Shown: in pieces, positions 1 to 11,271 of the stretch
Numbering within the stretch: position 1 is the first letter of the stretch
Layout: each line of letters starts with the position of its first letter
Assembly (NCBI RefSeq): GCF_002575655.3
Contig: NC_053036.3
Span: 194,588,788-194,652,787, forward strand
Direction: 5' to 3'
Source of the DNA: Aegilops tauschii subsp. strangulata
Lineage: Eukaryota; Streptophyta; Magnoliopsida; Poales; Poaceae
Length of the DNA stretch: 64,000 nt
Notes under the pieces: generated by a model
Seen by the model: only the letters and a program-made list of their open reading frames with translations
Databases searched by the model: none
What the model was told of the DNA's origin: nothing
Position numbers and translations under genes: made by a program

Positions 1-203
1 TGTAAAAAACATGCAGAAAACAACAACTCGCACTTGGCACTATGTCAATAGGTTAGTACCAAAATATGGTATAAAATGACTATAAAATGATTATAAATCA
101 TCCAAGATTGATAATATTATAGATACGTTGAAGACGTATCAGTATCACCCAAGCACCGTGGTCTCCGTCTTTTGCATATCTTAAGGTTTTCACAGGGTTG
201 TAA
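1..203. other. No recognised feature
   Basis: AT-rich flank ending in the TAA target site (201-203) of the Harbinger element. I see no gene, terminal repeat or RNA in it. Confidence 0.5.
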
Positions 204-1426
204 GAGTATCTACAGCCGGACTTGACAAATCCGACCCCTCAAACGGCCGTGAACACGCCCGGGCGTGTCCGCGGATAGTGACTGGTCACGCCTCAAAAAA
301 CACATTCCACATCCGAATACCTTAAATTAGAAACCTCAAATCCATAATATTACATGCAACGTGAAACCTAATCTACCCGGAGCTCGTCCGGTTCCGCTCC
401 CCGCTTGCCCGACTCCGCCCTGGCCATGTCTGGTGGCCGGCTGTGCTCCTCAGAGTGTTGGCCCGGTCGCTGCCAAGGTAGGGTAGGGCATGGGACACGA
501 GTTGGCTCACGGGACTCGAGGCCCTGCCGTCTCCCATGCCCTACTCTTCCTCGTCGGAGACCGGAACCCGAACGGTGCCGTTGGACGTTAGATCGATGAT
601 GAATCCGTCCGAGGACAAGCCGCCGACGTCCACCATGATGCGAATTGCGGCGCCTGAACTGATGCGCCATACGGGGCGCCGGAGAATGCGACTCCGCCTC
701 GCCGACGTTCGCCGCCGCGAGGGCTGCCGCCGCCTCCCGCGCCCACTGCATTGCACGTCGGGCATGCCGTGCCATGGCCTCCTCGAACGAGGCCCATGGT
801 GCGTCCCGATGCTCGACGCGCCACCAGAGGGATTGAACGTCTGCCAGCGTGTTTGGACGCTAGACGGACCGCACGGCCTCCGGCGAGGCAGCTATGGCCG
901 GCCTAGCGCCGGATACATGCCCCATTTGGGCGATCACAATGGATTCCCGACGGATGTAGTCCGAGCACAGCCGTCCACGGGCCTCCTCCCGGGCGCAGCG
1001 GAGCGCAAGCCGGACGACCATCTCCTCCTCGGGGCCGCACGGGATGAGCTCGGTGCCGACGGATCTGAAGGTGAAGGACTCGTATCCGCTTTCCGCCATG
1101 CCGGAGAAGGCCGAAAGGAGCCGAAGACGAGTTTGGGTGGCGGAGGGGGAGTATAGGGAAGGAGAGTGAAGTGACTAGGGTTTGGTCCGGCGAGCGGATG
1201 GGGAGAAATTTATGTGAGATCGGATGGGCCAGCGTGGGCCGGGTCCTATGTGGCGGGCGCGCCCAGCGCCCCCATATCCACCACACATTTGGGCTGGATT
1301 TGGGAGGTGCCGGTCAGCCCGGGCGTTTGAGGGCCATTTGAGGGGGCCATCTAAATCAAAAAATTGTGACCGGACGGTTCGCCGGGACGTATGAGATGGG
1401 TTCGAGGGATCCGACTGTAGATGCTC
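204..1426. mobile_element. Non-autonomous PIF/Harbinger-type element
   Basis: The left end begins GAGTATCTACAGCCGGA and the right end, read on the minus strand, begins GAGCATCTACAGTCGGA, so the termini are near-perfect inverted repeats. TAA flanks both sides (201-203 and 1427-1429), the 3-bp TWA target duplication typical of PIF/Harbinger. The 1.2-kb interior is GC-rich and contains a broken minus-strand ORF, with no transposase. The termini resemble the right end of the Harbinger element near 26.6 kb, so that type of transposase may have mobilised it (inference). Confidence 0.88.
541..1099 (-). pseudogene. Broken ORF carried by the Harbinger element
   Basis: Read on the minus strand from an ATG at 1099, the frame opens with MAESGYESFTFRSVGTE and a run rich in Arg, Ala and Glu. 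It meets a stop near 860. Coding-like sequence resumes in the same direction (about 850-590: tryptophan-containing, then alanine-rich helix) and, after a further frameshift, ends near 541 with an acidic tail VPVSDEEE. At least one stop and one shift separate the parts, so no full product can be made. I do not recognise a domain; it has none of the DDE or Myb/SANT features of Harbinger ORFs. It may be a captured host fragment or an old element-specific ORF. Confidence 0.45.
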
Positions 1427-1629
1427 TAAACCAACGACAACAATGTTACGTATCGCAGATTCATTTCTCATCACACCTTGGAAACTACAAACGGAACGCT
1501 ATGCTGAGTTAAAAGAAAAGACATAGTAGAAGGTAAGTTGGTTGTCAGATACTCATATGCAAAACAATTTGTCCCCATAATATTTTTCCAAACAATTTGC
1601 GAAAACCCAAATTCGGTGCCCACGCACAT

Positions 1630-1965
1630 GTGCATCCGGTCGGAATAAAATTAAATAAATAGTAAAAATTTCAATAAATTAATTTTCTTTTGTGTGATAG
1701 ACAAGTTTATGCGTGAGGTCTGCTTCAAATTTCAATTTATTTGGACATTTGAGCAGCTCTCAGCAAAAAAAAAATCAGGTTAGAACAGTAAACTTTTTTA
1801 CATACTCTGAATTTGTCTTTTTTGCTGAGAGTTGCCCGGATGTCCAAATGAGTTGAAACTTGGACCGCACGTCACGCACAAACTTATCTACCACACAAAA
1901 ACAAGTTGGAATTTTTTGAATTTTGTTAATATTTGTTTTGATTTTTTTCGTCAGGGCGGGTGCAG
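1630..1965. repeat. Foldback (long imperfect inverted repeat)
   Basis: About 110 bp around 1665-1770 is repeated as an imperfect inverted copy around 1819-1925. Both arms carry a TTTGGACAT core and the word CTCTCAGCAAAA next to the loop. The match weakens outward but can be followed to roughly 1630 and 1965. It could be an old MITE. I could not fix its ends or a target duplication. Confidence 0.6.
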
Positions 1966-2199
1966 ACGAGCTCGGGAGCAGAAACGCCACACTCGTCCCT
2001 ATCAATTTATGTTACCGACTTGCATGGCGCACCCCTTCTCTCCCGCGCGCCCTATTGTGCTGTCCCATGAGCGGGGCTGGACGCCCACTATTTTTGTATT
2101 TCGTTTTTTTTGTTATTTGCCTTTTTTTTCGTTCTTATTTTTTTATTATTAAAAATAATTCAGAATTAAACAAGATGTTCCAGAAACCATAAACTGTTC

Positions 2200-2900
2200 T
2201 TGTGTCAAAAACGATGTTGATTTTGAAAAAATGTCTGCCTATTCAACAAATGTTCGTGAATTACAAAATGTTCATGATTTTCCAAAATGTTCAAAAAAAT
2301 AAAAAAAAAATCATCATCAATTACGAAAGAAGTTCATTGATTCACAACTTGTTCGCCGGATCAAGAAAATGATCATGCATTTAAAAATTTGTTCTTCAAA
2401 TAAAAAATGTTAATGAATTTGAAAAAAAAAATCGCCGCTTTGAAAAAGTGTTCATCGATTGCATTTTTTTGTCAATTCAAGAAACGTCTGCCGATTCAAA
2501 AAAGAATGGTCCATCCAAAAACGTTCACCGATGCATAAAAATAGTAATCAGTTCAAAAAATATCGCAAGTTTCAAAACAAATGTTCATAATTAGAAAGAT
2601 TGATCACAAATTTGTAACATGAATTGGAAAGATGTTCATGATTTAAAAATATGTTCATGAATTTGTAGAAAATGGTCATGGATTCAAAAATTTACATGAT
2701 TCAAAAAATATGTTCATGATTCCAAAGAATGGTTAATGACTTTATAAAAATGTTCAGAATTTCAAAATTATTCAAAATTATGAAATATATTTGAAACATG
2801 TAAAATATAAATAAAAATAAATAAAAAATACAAATTAAAAAATAAATGAAAAAGAAAAGGAAAGAAAAAACCGGAAGACAAAAGAAAGGAAAAAAGAAAA
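2200..2900. repeat. A-rich degenerate short-period repeat tract
   Basis: Words of the type AAAATGTTCATGA recur every 25-35 bases, grading into a purine-rich stretch (about 2840-2900). There is no credible coding; apparent ORFs are low-complexity. A T-rich tract with the opposite-strand equivalent lies at 3570-4530, so the two may be arms of an older long-terminal-inverted-repeat element (inference). Confidence 0.55.
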
Positions 2901-3148
2901 ACCAGGTCCAAGGAAGGTTCTAGATTTTTCTTGAGGGGCAAGGAAGGTTCTAGAACCTTCTCACAACCGGTATGGAGAAAACCCCGAAATGGGCCGGGCC
3001 AACAAAGGACCAGGCGCATGATGAGGGTACGCGTTAGGTGGCTAAGTAGCGACCTACGCGCGAAATAGGGTTCCCGGCAAGGTCAGCCGAGGCTATATCG
3101 CCCATCCAAAAATAGGGTTCCTTCGCTGAGCGATGTAGCTTCATGTAC

Positions 3149-3567
3149 GGGGAAATATCTAGTACTCCCATCCTTGGGGTGCTCCCCGTGGTCCAACTTC
3201 AAATAAATCAATTTTAAATGTTTCAAAAAATTCTGAAAGAATATGTATGTTTACAAGGAATGTGACTACAACTCTTAAAAGTTTCAGGTCCAAACTCTAA
3301 ATACACATTGAGAAACAAAAATGTGAAATCTAGCATGAATAGTGTCATACAAAGACAAAAGCTACATTTGACACTATTCATATCTGAATTTGTCTTTTTT
3401 GTTTCTCAATGTACATTTCGAGTTTGGACCTGAATTTTTAGGGGTTGTAGTCACATTCCTTTTTAACATTCACAATTTTTTTCAGAATTTTTGAGACATT
3501 TAAAATTGATGTTTTACATTTGGAGCATAGGGAGCACCCCAAGGATGGGAGCACCTGATATTTCCCC
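3149..3567. mobile_element. Mutator-like MITE
   Basis: The element begins GGGGAAATATC and ends GATATTTCCCC. The arms remain complementary for over 100 bp, including CCCATCCTTGGGGTGCTCC near both ends. The flanks are CTTCATGTAC (3139-3148) and CTTCATGTTC (3568-3577), a 9-10-bp direct repeat with one mismatch, which fits Mutator-type insertion. It is 419 bp long with no coding capacity. Confidence 0.8.
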
Positions 3568-3577
3568 CTTCATGTTC

Positions 3578-4627
3578 GTACGGTTTACCTTGTTTTCTTT
3601 AGTTTTTCCTTTTTTTCCTCGCTCTATTTGTTTTAACACCAGTTTTCTTTAGTTTTCATTTAATTTTTTTATTTTGCTTTGGTGTTTCTGTTTTCTCAAT
3701 GTTTTTTTATTCTTTGTAGGTTCGTGTAGGATGGTACGGTTTTCCTTTTCTTTTTTGTTTCTTTTTTTTGGTTTTGTTTTTTCTCAGCTGTTTTATTTTA
3801 TTTTCCTTGTTTTGTTATTTTGCTTTGGTTTCCCTTGTTATACTTTGGTTATCTTCGGGGATTTTTTGCTTTGCTTTTTTGCTTCTTTGTCAGTTTTTTC
3901 ACACATATTTTCCCTTTTTAGTACATAATATACATTTTTTAGCACACATGAAACATTTTTTAGATGCACTTTTAAAAAAAATTCAAATTCATGATGTACA
4001 TTTTTTCAAATACATTTTTTAAAAAACTTTCTGAATACACAGTATTATTTTTCCCAAATAGAAGTTATACATTTTTAATGGAAATAAACATTTTTACCCT
4101 ACGAGATCATTGTTTTGAATCGCCGGATTTTTTTAAATAACACGTATATTTCTTTTAATGGTATGAGAGAATTATATAGTATGAAACATTTTTTTACATC
4201 ATATACATTTTTTTGACAATGTCAGATCAATATTTTAGAAACTAGTTAAATTATTTAAATGATACGTAATTTTTTCCAAATGTATGTAACATTTTTCTGA
4301 ATTATGTGAACATTTTTTATAGCGTATAAACTTTTTGTAAATGTCACTTTCTTTTTTAAAACACATGAATGTGTTAATGTAACAAACATTTTTGTTCACA
4401 TGATTAACATATTTCCTTACACATTTAGCATTTTTCATTGCTTAATTAACATTTTTAAATTTTTATGTAAAGTGCCTTTTGTATTTATATATTTAAAATA
4501 TTAAAAAATCTAAGCAAAAGCAAAAATAAAATTGTGAAAAATCGAAAAGACATGCATGGTGTCATCACAGCGCGGCAGCTTCTTTACTGCGACTAATTCT
4601 ACATACACGGACAACATATTACACACC
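3578..4627. repeat. T-rich degenerate repeat tract
   Basis: Polypyrimidine stretches (3580-3900) are followed by many copies of ACATTTTTT-like words to about 4530. Apparent hydrophobic ORFs such as 3674-3928 are artefacts of poly-T. The last ~100 bases before the LINE target site are unremarkable unique sequence. Confidence 0.5.
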
Positions 4628-4816
4628 TTACGAGTTAACTTTTTTTTAGAAGAAGCAAGCTTTATTGATCAAAGTTCACCCCAAGGGGGATACAGTTTAA
4701 ATCCTGGGGTTGGCCCAGCCATACATGGCGCCCTGATTCCACGACATAGCAAACTTGGCTAACAAATGAGTTTCTGTAGTTGATGTCCGACCCTCAAAAC
4801 TAAAAGATAGCGGTAT

Positions 4817-5671
4817 CTATAATGCCCCTTCATGTATCGCCTTCCGTCGTGCCCACAGTGTCGCCCATAAGGTCACAACCATCTTCAGAAAATATTCATG
4901 GGGCATTGACTCCACATTTGGGACCAACCACTGCCTTGCACTAGGCTCCATGGTAGCTATCATATGCTTAGCAATGTCCTCATCAATTAGTGCCCAGATG
5001 CACTGTGATATCGAGCACTCTATAAGTGAATGTCTCCAGGAGTTCTCATCCCACAATTCCACATGCACTGGAAGTGGCCATATTGCGTCGGCAGCGGACA
5101 TCTTTAGTTGGCAAGGATTGTTTTGCCAGATGCCACAAGAACATTCTGATTTTTTCGGGTACTTGTGTTTTCCATAGATTTTTCCATGCAACCTCATCTT
5201 GTCCCGAACTTGAAGATCATGCCGTTCCATCAATCCGTGCCTCTCTTCTGAACTTGGTATAGATCATCATTTTGTAAGCCGACCGCACAGAGAATTCATC
5301 ATCTCCTCAAAATTCCAGGCCCAACATAGGGGTGAATACTTCTTCCACACGTTCCTGTCCCACTCGACAATGGTGTGGTTAATAAATTCCGAAACTAACT
5401 CAGGTGGATCAGCCACAAGACAACCGTAGGGCCTCATCATCTCCAGTCTCGGCAACCAATTGTGGTTCCAGATCTCGGTTGTTTCTCCATTACCAATATG
5501 CCTGATCAACCCCTTCTTCAAAATGTCCTTTCCCTCCATAATGGATCTCCAGATCTGTGAAGGGTGAGTACCCACCTCAACTTGCAAAATTGTTGTAGCA
5601 GGAAAATAGACTGACATCAATATCCTTGCGCACAACGAATCAGGACTTTGAAGAATTCACCAGGCCAGTCG
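4817..5671 (-). pseudogene. LINE ORF2 C-terminal region (zf-RVT)
   Basis: Minus-strand coding remnants at 5635-5267 and 5233-4817. The first contains IWRSIMEGKDILKKGLIR and GNGETTEIWNHNWLP, typical of the region between reverse transcriptase and the zinc-binding domain of plant L1-type LINEs. The second contains CSCGIWQNNPCQLK, then a tryptophan-rich stretch, matching the zf-RVT region. A frame change separates them and the usual Cys/His spacing is degraded, so it is a relic. The 5' edge abuts the TG of the copia LTR at 5672. Confidence 0.75.
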
Positions 5672-6668
5672 TGTTGGGGAACGTAGTATTTCAAAAAAAA
5701 AATCTACGATCACGCAAGATCTATCTTGGAGTGCATAGCAACGAGAGGGGAGAGTGTGTCCACGTACCCTCGTAGACCGAAAGCGGAAGCGTTAAGTAAC
5801 GCGGTTGATGTAGTCGAACGTCTTCGCGATCCAACCGATCCAAGCACCGAACGTACGACACCTCCGCGTTCAGCACACGTTCAGCTCGATGACGTCCCAC
5901 GAAGTCTTGATCCAGTTGAGGACGAGGGAGAGTTCCATCAGCATGACGACGTGGTGATGGTGATGATGAAGTTACAGGCGCAGGTCTTCGCCTAAGCACT
6001 ACGACGATATGACCGAGGTGTGTAATTGTGGAGGGGGGCACCGCACACGGCTAAGACAAATCTTGTGTGGTCTAGGGTGCCCCCTTGCCCCCGTATATAA
6101 AGGAGGGGAGGGGGAGGCCGGCCAGCCCATTTAGGGCGCGCCAGGAGAGGGGAGTCCTAATAGGACTCCAAGTCCTAGTAGGATTCCACCTGGAGGAAGG
6201 GGGAAGAAGGAAGGGAGAGAGGGGAAGGGAAGGAAAGGGGGGTGCCGCCCCCTTCCCCTAGTCCAATTCGGACCCAAGGAGGGGCGGAGTGCGGCCAGCC
6301 CCTTGTGGCCCTTCTCTCTCCCCCACTAAGGCCCACGAAGGCCCATTAATTAATTTCCCCGGGGGTTCCGATAACCCTCCGGCACTCCAATAGTTATCCG
6401 GTACCTCACGGAACTCATCCGGTGTCCGAATAACATTGTCCAATATATCAATCTTTATGTCTTGACCATTTCGAGACTCCTCGTCATGTCCGTGATCTCA
6501 TCCGGGACTCTGAACAAACTTTGATCATCAAATCACATAACTCATTATACAAATCGTCATCGAACGTTAAGCGTGCGGACCCTACGGGTTCGCGAACTAT
6601 GTAGACATGACCGAAACACATCTCCGGCCAATAACCAATAGCGGAACCTGGATGCTCATATTGGCTCC
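5672..6668 (-). repeat. Outer copia 3' LTR, first part
   Basis: LTR from its terminal TG to the insertion point of the nested Angela-type element. The last five bases, GCTCC (6664-6668), are repeated at 15318-15322. It includes a GC-rich leader-type region around 6060-6340. Small ORFs here are not genes. Confidence 0.88.
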
Positions 6669-8455
6669 TGTCGGGGAACGTAGCAGAAATTCAAAATTTT
6701 CTACGCACCACCAAGATCAATCTATGGAGTAATCTAGCAACGAGGGGAAGGGGAGTGCATCTACATACCCTTGTAGATCGCGATGCGGAAGCGTTGCAAG
6801 AACGCGGATGAGGGAGTCGTACTCGTAGCGATTCAGATCGCGGTTGATTCTGATCTGAGCACCGAAGAACGGTGCCTCCGCGTTCAACACACGTGCAGCC
6901 CGGTGACGTCTCCCACACCTTGATCCAGCAAGGAGAGAGGGAGAGGTTGGGGAAGACTCCATCCAGCAGCAGCACGACGGCGTGGTGGTGATGGAGGAGC
7001 GTGGCAATCCCGCAGGGCTTCGCCAAGCACCGCGGGAGAGGAGGAGGAAGAAGAGGGGTAGGGCTGCACCGAAAGAGAGACGTTCTCATGTGTCTTGGGC
7101 AGCCCAAACCTCAACTATATATAGGGGGGGAGGGGGCTGCGCCCCCCTCTAGGGTTCCCACCCCAAGAGGAGGCGGCCAGCCCTAGATCCCATCCAAGGG
7201 GGGCGGCCAAGGGGAGGAGAGGGGGGCGCCCCACTAGATGGGCCCTAAGGCCCATCTGGACCTAGGGTTTGCCCCCTCCCACTCTCCCATGCGCCTTGGG
7301 CCTTGGTGGGGGGGGCGCACCAGCCCACCTGGGGCTGGTCCCCTCCCACACTTGGCCCACGCAGCCTTCTGGGGCTGGTGGCCCCACTTGGTGGACCCCC
7401 GGGACCCTCCCGGTGGTCCCGGTACATTACCGATGTCACCCGAAACTTTTCCGGTGACCAAAACAGGACTTCCCATATATAAATCTTTACCTCCGGACCA
7501 TTCCGGAACTCCTCGTGACGTCCGAGATCTCATCCGGGACTCCGAACAACATTCGGTAACCACGTACATACTTTCCCTATAACCCTAGCGTCATCGAACC
7601 TTAAGTGTGTAGACCCTACGGGTTCGGGAACCATGCAGACATGACCGAGACGTTCTCCGGTCAATAACCAACAGCGGGATCTGGATACCCATGTTGGCTC
7701 CCACATGTTCCACGATGATCTCATCGGATGAACCACGATGTCGGGGATTCAATCAATCCCGTATGCAATTCCTTTTGTCTATCGATATGTTACTTGCCCG
7801 AGATTCGATCGTCGGTATCCCTATACCTTGTTCAATCTCATTACCGGCAAGTCTCTTTACTCGTTCCGTAACTCACATCATCCCGTGATCAACTCCTTGG
7901 TCACACTGTGCACATTATGATGATGTCCTACCGAGTGGGCCCAGAGATACCTCTCCGTTTACACGGAGTGACAAATCCCAGTCTCGATTCGTGCCAACCC
8001 AACAGACACTTTCGGAGATACCTGTAGTGCACCTTTATAGTCACCCAGTTACGTTGTGACGTTTGGTACACCCAAAGCATTCCTACGGTATCCGGGAGTT
8101 GCACAATCTCATGGTCTAAGGAACTGATACTTGACATTAGAAAAGCTCTGAGCATACGAACTACACGATCTTGTGCTAGGCTTAGGATTGGGTCTTGTCC
8201 ATCACATCATTCTCCTAATGATGTGATCCCGTTATCAACGACATCCAATGTCCATGGTCAGGAAACCGTAACCATCTATTGATCAACGAGCTAGTCAACT
8301 AGAGGCTTACTAGGGACATGGTGTTGTCTATGTATCCACACATGTATCTGAGTTTCCTATCAATACAATTCTAGCATGGATAATAAACGATTATCATGAA
8401 CAAGGAAATATAATAATAACCAATTTATTATTGCCTCTAGGTCATATTTCCAACA
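6669..8455 (-). repeat. Angela 3' LTR
   Basis: 1787 bp, begins TGTCGGGGAACG and ends TTTCCAACA. Contains a TATA-like ACTATATATAGG around 7115-7128 (on the transcribed minus strand this also reads as a TATA box) and long GC-rich leader sequence. Numerous small ORFs lie in it on both strands; none is a gene. Confidence 0.93.
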
Positions 8456-8468
8456 GTCTCCCACTTGC
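8456..8468 (-). other. Polypurine tract of the Angela element
   Basis: Directly inside the 3' LTR. The minus strand reads AAGTGGGAGAC, the usual polypurine tract of this copia group, which primes plus-strand DNA synthesis. The same sequence borders the outer copia LTR at 16064-16075. Confidence 0.85.
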
Positions 8469-8867
8469 ACTAGAGTCAATAATCTAGTCCACATCACCAT
8501 GTGATTAACACTCATAGGTCACATCACCATGTGACCAACATCCAAAGAGTTTACTAGAGTCAACAATCTAGTTCACATCACTATGTGATTAACACTCAAT
8601 GAGTTCTGGTTTGATCATGTTATGCTTGTGAGAGAGGTTATTAGTCAACGGGTCTGAACCTTTCAGATCCGTGTGTGCTTTACGAATATCTATGTCATCT
8701 TGTGGATGCTACCACGCGCTATTTGGAGCCATTTCAAATAATTGCTCTACTATACCAATCCGGTTTACTACTCAGAGTCATCCGGATTAGTGTCAAAGTT
8801 CGCATCGACGTAACTCTTTACGACGAACTCCTTTTCACCTCCATAATCGAGAAAATTCCTTAGTCCA

Positions 8868-11271
8868 CTAGGTACTAAGGATAAGTTCGACCGCTGTCAT
8901 GTGATCCTTTCCCGGATCACTATTGTACCCCTTGACCAACTCATGGCAAGGCACACTACATGTGCGGTACGCAGCATAGCATACTGTAGAGCCTACGTCT
9001 GAAGCATAGGGGACGACCTTCGTCCTTTCTCTCTCTTCTGCTGTGGTCAGGTCTTGAGTCTTACTCAATACTCACACCTTGTAACACAGCCAAGAACTCC
9101 TTCTTTGCTGATCTATTTTGAACTCTTTCAAAATCATGTCAGGGTGTGTGTTCTTTGAAAGTATCATCAGGCATCTTGATCTATCTCTATAGATCTTGAT
9201 GCCCAATATATAAGCAGCTTTATCCAGGTCTTCCTTTGAAAAACTCCTTTCAAACAACCCTTTATGCTTTCCAGAAATTTTACATCATTTCGGATCAACA
9301 ATATGTCATTCACATATTCTTATCAGAAATGTCGTAGCGCTCCCACTCACTTTATTGTAAATACAAGTTTCTAACAAACTTTGTATAAACCCAAAAACTT
9401 TGATCACTCCATCAAAGCGTATATTCTGACTCCGAGATGCTTGCTCTAGTCCATGGAAGGATCGCTGGAGCTAGCATACCTTTTAGCATCCTTAGGATCG
9501 ACAAAACCTTTCTGATTGTATCACATACAACCTTTCCTTACGAAAACTGGTAAGGAAACTTGTTTTGACATCCATCTGCCAGATTTCATAAATGCAGCTA
9601 ATGCTAACATGATTCCGACGGACTTAAGCATCGCTACGGATGGGAAAATCTCATCGTAGTCAACTCCTTGAACTTGTGGAAATACTCTTTGCCACAAGTC
9701 GAGCTTCATAGACGGCAACATTACCGTCCACGTTCGTCTTCTTCTTAAAAATCCATTTATCTCGGATTTAATGGCTTCTAACCATTTGTCGGAATATGGG
9801 CCCACCATCGCTTCTCCATAGCTCATAGGTTCATCGTTGTCCAACAACATGACTTCCAAGACAGGATCACGTACTACTCTGAAGTATTACGCATCCTCGT
9901 CGTCCTACGAGGTTTGGTAGTGACTTGATCCGAAGTTTCATGATCACTATCATAAGCTTCCACTTCAATTGGTGTAGGTGCCACAGGAACAACTTCCTGT
10001 GCCCTGCTACACACTAGTTGAAGTGACGGTTCAATAACCTTATCAAGTCTCCACCATCCTCCCACTCAATTCTTCCGAGAGAAACTTTTCCTCGAGAAAG
10101 GACCTGTTTCTAGAAGCAATTACTTTTGCTTCCAGATCTGAAATAGGAGGTATACCCAACTGTTTTGGGTATTCTTATGAAGATGCATTTATCCGCTTTG
10201 GGTTCGAGCTTATCAGCCTGAAACTTATTCACATAAGCATCGCAGCCCCAAACTTTTAAGAAACGACAACTTAGGTTTCTCTAAACGCTGTCGTCTCAAC
10301 GGAATTGCGTGGTGCCCCTTTTAAAGTGAATGTGGTTGTCTCTAATGCCTAACCCATAAACGATAGTGGTAATTCGATAAGAGACATCATGGTATGCACC
10401 ATATCCAATAGGGTGCTTATGATGTTCGGACACACCATCACACTATGGTGTTCCAGGCGGTATTAATTGTGAAACACTTTCCACAATGTCTTTAATTGTG
10501 TGCCAAACTCGTAACTCAGATACTCATCTCTATGATCATATCACAGACATTTTATCCTCTTGTCACGACGATCTTCAACTTCACTCTGAAATTACTTGAA
10601 CCTTTCAATAATTCAGACTTGTGTTTCATCAAGTAAATACACTCAGCATCTACTCAAATCATCTGTGAAGTAAGAACATAACGATATCCACTGCATGCCC
10701 CAGCACTCATTGGACTGCATACATCAAAATGTATTACTTCCAATAAGTTGCTCTCTTGTTCCATCTTACTGAAAACGAGGCCTTTCAGTCATCTTGCCCA
10801 TGTGGTATGATTTGCATGTCTCAAGTGATTCAAAATCAAGTGAGTCCAAATGATCCATCTGCATGGAGTTTCTTCATGCATATATACCAATAGACATGGT
10901 TCGCATGTCTCATTCTTTTCAAAAAACGAGTGAGTCCAAAGATCCATCTACATGGAGCTTCTTCATGCGTTCTATACCAATATGACTCAAGTGGCAGTGC
11001 CACAAGTATGTGGTACTATCATTACTATCTTATATCTTTTGGCATCAACATGTGTATCACTACGATCGAGATTCATTTTAGGTGCAAGACCATTGAAGGT
11101 ATTATTCAAATAAATAGAGTAACCATTATTCTCCTTAAATGAATAACCGTATTGCGATAAACATAATCCAATCATGTTTGTGCTCAACGCAAACACCAAT
11201 CTCGATGGTAGAGGGAGCATGCGATGCTTGATCACATCAACCTTGGAAACACTTCCAACACACATCGTCAT
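8868..11271 (-). pseudogene. Degenerate copia pol (integrase to RNase H)
   Basis: Fragments in changing frames on the minus strand follow copia order. At 11271-10987 there is pre-integrase-like sequence; at 10065-9874 the acidic linker before reverse transcriptase; at 9859-9521 the start of RVT_2, including EINGFLRRRRTW and GVDYDEIFPSVA; at 9257-9072 the YILGIKIYRDRSR block; at 9068-8868 the KVVPYASDVGS block before RNase H. Many stops and shifts separate these, so no polyprotein can be made. The strong active-site YVDD motif is not visible in an open frame. Confidence 0.82.

Noticed and set aside
6691..7582. Multiple ORFs in Angela LTRs, repeated at 13554-14444
   Set aside because: Both LTRs give the same set in all frames. 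It is GC-rich LTR leader, with no known LTR-encoded protein in this family.
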